From the NCBI GenBank assembly GCA_916613615.1, contig OU744720.1, forward strand, positions 7,233,749-7,297,748: a stretch of DNA of 64,000 nucleotides, written 5' to 3'. The DNA comes from Steromphala cineraria. Lineage: Eukaryota; Mollusca; Gastropoda; Trochida; Trochidae. A program made the position numbers and the translations under genes. Below, in pieces: positions 38,411 through 47,400 of the stretch. Below the pieces are notes generated by a model. That model was not told where the DNA came from, made no database searches, and saw only the letters and a list, made by a program, of their open reading frames with translations. Numbering within the stretch: position 1 is the first letter of the stretch; every line of letters begins with the position of its first letter.

Positions 38411-41205
38411 GGGCCGGATTCACCAAACTTCTAAGAATTTTCTTAAGTCTTAAGAATTCTTAAATCAGCTAAGAATTCTTAGTTTCCATAGCAACCAATC
38501 AAATACTTAGAATTTTTCTTAAGAGTTATTCATCAAACTTCCCAGTGCTTAAGTTTGTTCTTAACTTTAAGTAACCTCATTGGGATTCTTAACTCCTTAA
38601 GAAAATTCTTAAATCAAATAAAATGGCCGCCAGTAGAGAATGTGCCTTCTTCACTGGTAAATTTGTATTACTTTTGTAGGTGTATTGAAGAATAAAGTGC
38701 ACAAAATGGTTATTTCTCTCTATTTGAGACATGTGACAATACATCTAGGATATGTATTTAATTCAAAGGTCACTTGAAATTGTTAACTTGAAACCAGACT
38801 TAGTGCTGTCAACTGATATCCAAAATACAACTGAGAAATAAATAAATCGAATTACAGATTTTAGTCAAGAATCAAGTTGCAATGTAGGCCTAACATAGAT
38901 CTACTTTTGAAGAGGTACAACACATTATTTTAGTTCTAAATCTTGGTAATGTGCAGATTATATTGTTTAAATACACATATCCTGTTGGTCTACATACATA
39001 TATGCTAGATTCTTACCTAATTTCTTGTTTTTATAGCCCTTTTTTATTCATAACATTGCCCTCTGTCACATTGAGCTGTGGAATGCCAATGTCAAGGACA
39101 ACTTAGAAAGGGAAGAAACTCTCTCTTTTTCAATCTTGCATTTTGACTTGATCAATGATGACCAATTCGAGGGGAGTTCAAGTCATCATTTCATAAACAC
39201 AAATACTAATATTTTTCAAAATTATTTTAATACAATTTTTCTCTTAGGCAGTGTTTCTGAATTATTTTAAAGGAAATTTAGTAATAAAATTGCATATCTA
39301 ATGGCAATGAATATTCATAAAAAGAATTAAAGAGACATATTCACTACTTTTACAATCCTACTATATAAGACATTTTCTTATTGAAATTATGAGAATAAAG
39401 ATAACAATAACAATAGAAATCTTGAAAAACCTATCCTGCAAACTATGTTGCTATACATGCTTTTTGACTGTTCATTTATCAAAGTATATGTTTATAATTA
39501 CTTTAGATGATGTATGTTATACAAATAGCATTCTGAAAATTATATATATTAACATTTCGAAGCCATTCATCTGTTCAACACATCAGTGCTCCTTACTAAA
39601 ATTCATGTTAAATTTAATTAAGTTTTCAACAATATATTTGGCAAAGTCCAAAATGTTTATTATTTGCAAATAAAACATCAAAATACTACAACATTGAGAA
39701 TGTGACTAGAAATTACAAGGCTTATGTAATACCGTATGTCTTAATTTGAGTCAAAGAAGTGGTAATTGCTGATCCAAGAAGATGTATGTGTATTATATAA
39801 TATCTAAATACCTATGCCAAATTAAGCCTAATTTCATAACACAGAAAGCATGTGAAAGATTTATTATAGGTCGATCATCACATGTCATTCTATCTTACAA
39901 AAAGATATAAAACAAAAAACTAATTTTACACCTTACATTTGTTTAAAGTTATGTATCTTTGTTTTTCTTTCAAGTTTAATCAATTGTAGATGATTGCTTT
40001 CCCAGTATCAACAAGAAATGATAAATTCTAAAGACACTTTTAACCTTATTTAACCTTTGCCATTATTCATGTTATAATTGAGCAGATAATTAATTGTGTG
40101 AGGTTAGATAGGTAAAATTATCTTATAAAAAAAGAATTTTAAAGTGACATTTTTAGCAAACAATTTTGTTGATAAATTTTTTATCAGAAAAATTTCTGAG
40201 TATGATCATTATTGATCCTTTGCACTTTCACACAAAAGCGGCGATAAACCCCAGATCACTCACTCACTCACATGCTTTATTGATACAACATAAGTTTGAA
40301 GTATTGTCATTGTTGTGGTCTACCTAAAAGTCTAGGTTCATTTTAATCATTTGAATTATCAGAATAGTTCTAACACAAATGTGAAGGTTAAAATAAACCT
40401 TCATTTATTCCAATAATATTAAGCAGTATATACAGTATATATACAACTATTTTGGTTGAACATACTTTTATGGCTTATCATATTAATTTTTTGGAAAACA
40501 CTATTTAGAAATATATAAACTTCAGTTACATTCAGCTCTAAATCTTAATGAGTTTCATTGGTAAAAATGCAACAAGAATATTGGTTTTGTCCTAAATTCA
40601 TCAAACATATTAATTTATTTTAAATGTTAACTTCTTTATAATATAGGCAGGCTTTGAGCAACATATTGATGACCGAAACACTGAAAAAAGGAAAGTAATA
40701 TGATACCTAACATATAAAACATTGATTTGAATAATACACATGATTGGTTATTATTGTGGGTATTTTTTCACCATTTTCATGACAGAAAGAAAATTAAGGA
40801 GACTTTTATCTTGAATGGACTCTATTATTTCAAATTGCAACATGTTTGTTATTGTTACAGACATATATTTCATCGTTTGAATCAATGTGGTTTCTGCTAG
40901 TGGACAACATTTAATTTTCTTACCACTCTGCCAAAAAGAGCATACATCTGTTACTATAAATAGATAAGGGGATTTCCAAAACGTCATAAAACAACCACTA
41001 AAAAGTTTTTTTGAGGTACTACCCTTCCCATAATGCAAGTTGATTTCTTCTAAGTAATTTCTTAGAATTTTGAAGATTTCTCAGCTAAGAATTGTGCTAA
41101 GATGTGTGGTGGGTTGCTACTTAAGTTAAATTCTCAGCTAAGAATTCTTAAGGAAACTTAAGTATAAAACTAAGAAAATTCTTAGAAGTTTGGTGAATCC
41201 GGCCC
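38411..41205. mobile_element. 2.8-kb TIR element with palindromic subterminal repeats
   Basis: Perfect 35-bp inverted ends beginning GGGCCGGATTCACC are flanked by CAG on both sides (38408-38410 and 41206-41208), a possible 3-bp target duplication. The first and last 150-200 bp are packed with CTTAAG and AAGAATTCTTA palindromes. The middle is very AT-rich with no transposase; a short ATG frame at 38623 (MAASRECAFFTG, next to a GTAAAT donor) could be the relic of a first exon. Termini with GGG and a 3-bp duplication are Harbinger-like, though CAG is not the usual target. Contains a 23-bp interspersed motif at 40235. Confidence 0.75.
40235..40272 (-). repeat. Fragment of an interspersed repeat (GGGGTTTATCGCCGCTTT)
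   Basis: On the minus strand this reads a GTGAGTGAGTGA run, then GATCTGGGGTTTATCGCC and GCTTT. A copy of the same core occurs at 45894-45916. Similar strings are, from memory, common in gastropod repeats. Confidence 0.5.
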
Positions 41206-41447
41206 CAGGTCTCAATTATCCTTGACTTAACATTCCTTACTTATGTAAACAGACATGGGTTGATACATTGTGACACGAGGGTTCAGATGTACAATTTGAT
41301 TTATCTGGGTTCATCATGAGTGAAGTTGTATATGTTTGTGTTACTGAATTGAATATGAAATTGAATATTATCGAATTATAAAGAATCATATATAATATGA
41401 TTCGATAACAAATACAGTTTTGTATTTGACAAAAAATGGGAAAATAA

Positions 41448-41700
41448 GACCTTGTTTGAAACAGTTTCAAAGCGAAGCGTTGTATCGTAGAATTAACAAA
41501 CAAAGTGAAGATGGGTTAATTTTCTTTTTAAGAAGACGATAGTAAATCCTTCAAATGAATCAGTCATCTTTTATATAGGGGACCTCGTTTGAAACAGTTT
41601 CAAAGCGAAGCTTTGTATTGTAGAATTAGAAAACAACTGAATATGGGTTAATGCTTTTTCTTTAACCATGAATCGGCGATCTTATAAAGGACACTCTGCC
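41448..41700 (+). repeat. Tandem duplication, period 133 bp
   Basis: Units start at 41448 and 41581; both carry GTTTGAAACAGTTTCAAAGC, itself a palindrome around GAAACAGTTTC, and later ATGGGTTAAT. The copies differ at many positions. Confidence 0.75.
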
Positions 41701-42766
41701 CTTGAATGTGACTTCAATATTACCAATTAGTTCGCGTTTTATGTTCTCCCGGTGAAATTAGATAAATGATGAAAGAACATCTCCAATTATCCCATTTACT
41801 TCATAGAGGTAAGATTGATGGTTTGAGCTGCCCGCATGGAGGCTGGTAGGTTTCTGGTGTGCCGAATGTCAAATGTGATAGGGTTTTGTAATCAAAGAGA
41901 ATGCCTTCCCCTGTAAACAATGATGCTCGTGACAAGAGATCGTTAATAAAAGCACGACTTCATGGTTAGCATTTCTAGACACGGAATCTCTTTACATGGA
42001 AACTTTCAAATAGCAAAGAAATATTTCCTTTTGACGGTTACAATATTCTTTTTCAAACAATGAAAGATCGTAGATTAGAAGCGTTAATTACACTAAGCTG
42101 ACACTCGGATATACTTGATGTCTGTTACAAATTAGTTTTCTGAAAAGGAGTGTTTCATTACATGTAAGACAATAATTATACGCTAAGCTGTACAGAACAT
42201 ATTATATGTCACTCCGAAGTTATGTTTATTTTCTAATTACGAAATTTAATTTAAGAAGAAGATGATATTATTCTTGACAACAACTGTTGCCTTCACTGAA
42301 GTCATTAGTCATTGTTTAAAATGGTTTCAAACGTTTCCTAAACTTTACACTTAATTGATACTGTTATCTTTGCGCTTCGATGACAGCGGATCACTGCTAG
42401 AGTTGTCTCCCTTTACTCGGATTTGCTATGACTTCGATGTCTTTCTTTATAAAAACCCTTGTGAAGAAATGTTTTCACGTTGTGTTAATTGACCAAAAAA
42501 TATATATTTATGTACCTATTTGATTATTTAATGTCAAAGATTTTTTCAACGATATATTATTTTGTCTCATAACGGTAAAATAAGGTGTGTTTTTTTAAAT
42601 TTGGAATTAACTTTATGTGTAAATATACCTTTATCATTACACTGTATTCAGTAAAACGCAAAAATATGTTAAACAGTAAATCTAACCGTAACTAATTAAA
42701 ATAACATCTTTTCTGTGCAAGGAGTGTATCATTCGGTTTCGACTGATAACGTTCGCTCATAATTAG

Positions 42767-42770
42767 AAAA
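42767..42770 (-). terminator. Possible Pol III terminator of the left tRNA-Sec copy
   Basis: A T4 run on the minus strand 21 nt past the tRNA end. Four T residues is the minimum for Pol III termination. Confidence 0.4.
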
Positions 42771-42791
42771 CAAGAAATAATATGTTTATTT

Positions 42792-42885
42792 CGCCCGAAA
42801 GGTGGAATCGAACCACTCTGACGTCAGTCAGCTGCAGGTTTGAAGCCTGCACCCCAGACCATGGTGCAATGAGGTTCGTTCGGGC
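42792..42885 (-). tRNA. tRNA-Sec(UCA), left copy with 7-nt D-arm expansion
   Basis: 94 nt including the discriminator G. It shares nearly all of the right copy: 5' end GCCCGAACGAACCTCA, anticodon loop CTTCAAA with TCA anticodon, a long variable arm CTGAC-TGAC-GTCAG, T arm GTGG-TTCGATT-CCAC and 3' end CTTTCGGGC plus G. These are the hallmarks of eukaryotic tRNA-Sec (9-bp acceptor, 4-bp T stem, long variable arm). In the D arm the G that closes the 6-bp stem is replaced by TTGCACCA, adding 7 nt; five stem pairs can still form, with a 13-nt loop in place of 4. Internal B box (GGTTCGATTCC) and upstream promoter are intact. It may be a functional variant, an expressed but inactive tRNA, or a young pseudogene. 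Confidence 0.85.
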
Positions 42886-42907
42886 ACTTTAATGTGGTTA
42901 TGTCGGG

Positions 42908-42915
42908 TTTATATA
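42908..42915 (-). promoter_or_regulatory. TATA box of the left tRNA-Sec copy
   Basis: TATATAAA on the minus strand starting 30 bp before the tRNA. An upstream TATA at this place is characteristic of tRNA-Sec and U6-type Pol III genes. Confidence 0.8.
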
Positions 42916-42925
42916 GGGTTATCTT

Positions 42926-42962
42926 GATCGGGATGATGAAATCAGGTGAGCCTCATTTGAAT
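42926..42962 (-). promoter_or_regulatory. PSE-like block and octamer-like motif, left tRNA-Sec copy
   Basis: The minus strand reads CTCACCTGATTTCATC from position -65, resembling the vertebrate proximal sequence element (TCACC core), and is nearly identical to the block before the right copy. Beyond it ATTTGAAT (42955-42962, plus strand) differs from the Oct-1 octamer at one base. Confidence 0.65.
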
Positions 42963-43353
42963 GTCATCCCGGACAATCCAGTTACAATTAACGATAACAG
43001 GTGTTTTGTTTGATGTGACTTTTCAGTTACGATATACACAATATTTCTAAGTTTGTGCATAATTGTTTTAGTTGAAAAAGGCACACCTTGATATTGTTTT
43101 AATGAAAATTTATGATCGAAAACCGGTAATTGACGTGCGTTAATCAGTCAAACGTAAATTTGGAAACTTACACCTTTAACCTTTTTTTTTAAATTGAAGA
43201 AATTGTATCATTTTAAAAAGTCTACTTGTATACATCTTTTATCTTTAAAACCGCAATCTCCGCCTCTTCCAAAAAGGGTAAGACTTTGACATCATCATAA
43301 GTTTTACTCATATTCATTGAGTCAGACATATTCATTGAATCAGAAAGGTAATT

Positions 43354-43440
43354 CGCCCGAAAGGTGGAATTGAACCACTTTGACGTCAGTCAACTACAGG
43401 TTTGAAGCCTGCACCCCAGACCACTGAGGTTCGTTCGGGC
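43354..43440 (-). tRNA. tRNA-Sec(UCA), canonical copy
   Basis: 87 nt including the discriminator, the length of animal tRNA-Sec. Order on the minus strand: acceptor GCCCGAACG, AA, D stem CCTCAG-TGGT-CTGGGG (6 bp, 4-nt loop), anticodon arm GCAGG-CTTCAAA-CCTGT, variable arm TTGAC-TGAC-GTCAA, T arm GTGG-TTCAATT-CCAC, then CTTTCGGGC and G. It delivers selenocysteine at UGA codons after serylation and conversion by PSTK and SepSecS. The nearest run of four or more T residues on the transcribed strand lies 79 nt downstream (43271-43275), unusually far. It is the presumed main gene. Confidence 0.95.
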
Positions 43441-43462
43441 ACTTTAATGTGGTTATGTCGGG

Positions 43463-43470
43463 TTTATATA
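43463..43470 (-). promoter_or_regulatory. TATA box of the canonical tRNA-Sec
   Basis: TATATAAA at exactly the same distance (-30) as in the other copy. Confidence 0.85.
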
Positions 43471-43480
43471 CTCTTATCTT

Positions 43481-43517
43481 GATCGGGATGATGAAATTAG
43501 GTGAGCCTCATTTGAAT
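43481..43517 (-). promoter_or_regulatory. PSE-like block and octamer-like motif, canonical tRNA-Sec
   Basis: CTCACCTAATTTCATC begins at -65 on the minus strand, one base different from the other copy. ATTTGAAT follows at 43510-43517 (plus strand). Confidence 0.7.
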
Positions 43518-44096
43518 ATCACTCTAGACAAACCCTAATATAGTAAATGATAACACATGTTATGTCAGAGTTCAATCTTCATTAACGTAAAACAAAATGT
43601 TGCTTTATTTGTGGTGAAGGAATAAGTTTTAAAATTCAGCACTGAAAATTTTAAAACGAGAAAAAATTTAATATTTAAACGATGATACGGTAAATATTAT
43701 CATGCTCGCACATCCTATCAATATTCATGTCAACGTGTTACTCGGGATTGCCGTGGGTTTTAATATAGCAACAGCTGATATTCGACATCCAGCGGTGAAT
43801 AGAAATGAGTTTAATTTGACCAAACGATGTCAACACGTTGATACAAAATGTCAAAGTAACCAAAAGCTAAGAAATCTTCTGAAAACATTTGATGTTTAAC
43901 TTATGTAAATTGACAGGCCATGAACATGTAAAACATTTAATTGCAATGACCAGCCTTCTTATTATATGTGCTGTTTTAATGACGTTCTCAAAAGTGCTAT
44001 ATACACCTAATAATGATGTTATAGTAGATTCGCTATATGTTACAAATAACACTGATACGTTTGAACTATGTGACCGATTGATTAAGTACCCTGTCT

Positions 44097-44438
44097 ATGT
44101 TACGATAAAGTACATTAAACATATACTTACTAATTATTATAACACAATTTGTTGATGATCTATGATCGGAATTATTCATAGGACGAAGACCTAACAGCGC
44201 GCATCCTGTCTCAGGGAACGAACGTTACTTCTCTAATCTGTACCCTGGCCTGGCGAGCGAACCTAGCTTCTGAGCCCAGGGTACAGATTAGTGGAGTTAG
44301 CGTAACGTTCGTTCCCTGAGACAGGATGAACAGCGCGTTATTACGTCATCGTCCAATGAATAATTCCGATCATAGATCATCAACAAATTGTGTTATAATA
44401 ATTAGTAAGTATATGTTTAATGTACTTTATCGTAACAT
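44097..44438. repeat. 342-bp near-perfect palindrome
   Basis: Arms of about 153 and 165 bp (44097-44249 and 44274-44438) are highly similar inverted copies with a loop of about 24 bp. They run from ATGTTACGATAAAG at the outside to TAATCTGTACCCTGG at the inside. Differences cluster about halfway along the arms (near 44190 and 44340). No target duplication was found. Could be a fold-back transposon or an inverted duplication. Confidence 0.85.
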
Positions 44439-47400
44439 CCATTTAAATTTCCGCATATACATTGAGGGAATAGATACATTTGGAATTGATATAGATACTT
44501 ACTGTTAATCACATTTTGGTTATAGTCATCAGTATATATGTTTCCGACTATCTTTATCGTTTATATCGTTGATGAGTTTGTGTTTCGGATAATTTTTCCT
44601 CCCCACTTTTTGGGTTGATCCTATCCCACTTACAGTTATAAATGTAAGCTATCAAAATTAACCATCCTCATGTTACTTTATTTTCGAGCATTCTGTTTTA
44701 TGTTCTGCTTAATCTTTTCTTTCATCATATTATGTTTTCAGTAACTTTTATCGTTTTTCAATATTTTATAATAGTTTTTGTCTATTTTGCTTATTCTTTT
44801 TTCCCGATGGTGTGTTGCATTTCTGTTAACGGTAAGTTATCATAAAATAAAAGGTTTATGGTGCTCCGTACTAATATAGAAGTATTTATTATAACTATTG
44901 ATAAATAGACAATAAGAACGTTATATTCCCGAACTCAACTTGTAATATTATTGCTAACTTGATTGTGCTAAGAACATAAGGCTCGAATCGTTCATAAAAT
45001 CTGCAAAAGTATCATGGTTTATGATGAAACCGTTGCCAAACAGCAAACAAGCTATAGTTGATATCAACCAGTTTCTGGTCATCACAATTTAGGCATATCA
45101 ACGACGATTAACGGATTTTACTCACGGACATTTAACAAAACATGTTTTTAAGCTGGTATCAAGTAATATCAATGTTGAATCGCCATGCACTTAGTTAATA
45201 TGTTTCACGTACTGAATTAGATCTCATGCATTACATAGGCCATCGATTTATTGTTTTTATATTTTCCAAGATTTAGATGTAGATTCTTGTATAGGCATAG
45301 AAGCGCCAATAATATATATCACTGCTTACCAACAACTACAACTGCAAACAGTCGTTTGTATACAGGTCACACGTTGCGAAATGTCTGTCTTCTAATTACA
45401 CAAATGTTAACATTTGTAGAAAAAAACTAGCAATTTATTGACTTCAATATATCATTGATGACAGTTGCATATCGATTTATGTCTTGGTTTGTCCTACTTT
45501 GTTTATTTAAGAGACAAGCGGCCATTCGTCTAAATCCTATAGTACCAAGCACCTTAGACATGTTCAGAATTGACTGGTTTTGTTTTATAGACAACGACAG
45601 CGCTAATGCTATTACGACATACATAAAACCACTGGGAGGGTAAACAATTACTCTTTATAAGTCGGTGTCTTTTCAGAGTTGATAAATATTGTTCGAATAA
45701 AGACGTTCTTGTGTGTTACTCTAACAGGATTAAATACCCCTGAGTGTTGTTGATATGTATTATACCCCGATATATCCCTAATTTGGGTTTAGATTTATAA
45801 ACATGTCACTTATGTATGATAAACACGCAACTGTGCAGCTATCTTGTGTTTGTGTAACTTTGTAATTAATCAATCGTTCATCCTGGTGAAGGTGATGTGG
45901 GGTTTATCGCCGCTTTCAAGAGTATTTCACTTATATCGCGGCTGCTAGTATTATTTCAGGGAGAAAGCCCGCAAAACTAATGTGGCTATGCATTGCGATG
46001 AAAACTGAGAGCATCGGCTGGAACTAACGAACCATGGGTGGTACTGCGCTGACGTTCATCCGGAATCAGACTTCCCAGCACATATTCTATAAATGCATGT
46101 TCCTTTATGAGTCACAAATCCTATGGATACTTAAATAAATTAATATATAGTACATTATGCTGTCACGACAATCGCCATTCTTTGAACAATGTTCAAGAAA
46201 TAGATGACAACGATAAAATGTCTATTTATGTTTTGCTGAAAAGGGTTATAGGATATGAAATACGGTAGCTGTTCTTTCACCACTCATCTGGTGAATGAAG
46301 TGTGAACAGACAAACACAATTGGACCAAAACCAGAACTCGTTCAAGGTCAAATATTGAAAAATGTATGAAACAATAAAAAAATCGTTTCCAATTGCATGG
46401 CGTGTACGCTTCTTATTTCATTGACAATTACGTTAACCATTCATTAATACATTTTTATAATGTTTGCACAATTTCATATGATTATCAATATCGAGTTCAT
46501 ATTTTCGTCATTATGCAATGATTGACCGTCTTGATAACATCACGTACAAGCATTGGCCATGACTTAGGGGACACGTTATAAGGTAACATTTGCTGGGGAC
46601 TTTATTTCATCTCAACGAAATCGCTATACGAAATTTATGAAACATGCCTCGGCAATTTAGCGTTGCTGAAAAGTATCTATTTTATAATGTCAAATAAGAC
46701 GTTCTTGGTAGTTTTTCTTGGATATTATAACTAAACAAGAGCCGCATCCGGGTTCAGTACAAGCGATGACGGGTAATTTCAACATTGAATACAGGTTTAG
46801 TGTTTTCTTAATCAAAAGCCGTTGCTAGGTAACACTCAGTAACTTTTCTTGTGGCCATTATCTACACATAAGGCTGTATTGATTGATGCTGTAAATGTAC
46901 ACCACCCCCCGCTGAGTTTGAGAAACATATGTTGACCAGAATACCGTTTACATTCCAATTACGTGACCCATCATTACTGTCATCAAATAAATTTCAGTTA
47001 ACAAAACGAAACTTATGTCTTCTTGAACATCTTTGCGTTAAGAAGTTATCCCCGAATTCTAAAATGTTAATTTCTCTTCTGGTTAAATTTTGATGCACTC
47101 CAGTTTTGATGGAATGTTTCTTATGACTAGTTTTCAAATTTTGCTGACATACCTGTCGCCTTCTAAAAAATGGATAACACCTTCTTTATTGGTTTCTGAC
47201 GACGTTTTCAAGCTACCCCTCAAGTTCCGTCATTTCTTGACTGTAGTCTTCTAGACAACATACGCCAATGACAAGTGTTTTACTATATATTCGTATTTAA
47301 ACGGTTCGTTCAACAATAATGCACCTTAACAGGAATCTAACAATGTGTAAAATATTCTTATCCCAGCACCCTCATCTTACAACCTCTCTTCATAGTGGCA

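Larger units (their letters stand above)
41209..42791. other. Non-coding, with one tandem duplication
   Basis: Apart from the 133-bp duplication (41448-41700), nothing is recognised. Confidence 0.35.

Noticed and set aside
43889..44155. 88-codon ORF with a hydrophobic, signal-like start
   Set aside because: Runs into the palindrome arm, has no recognisable domain and AT-rich random-like codons.
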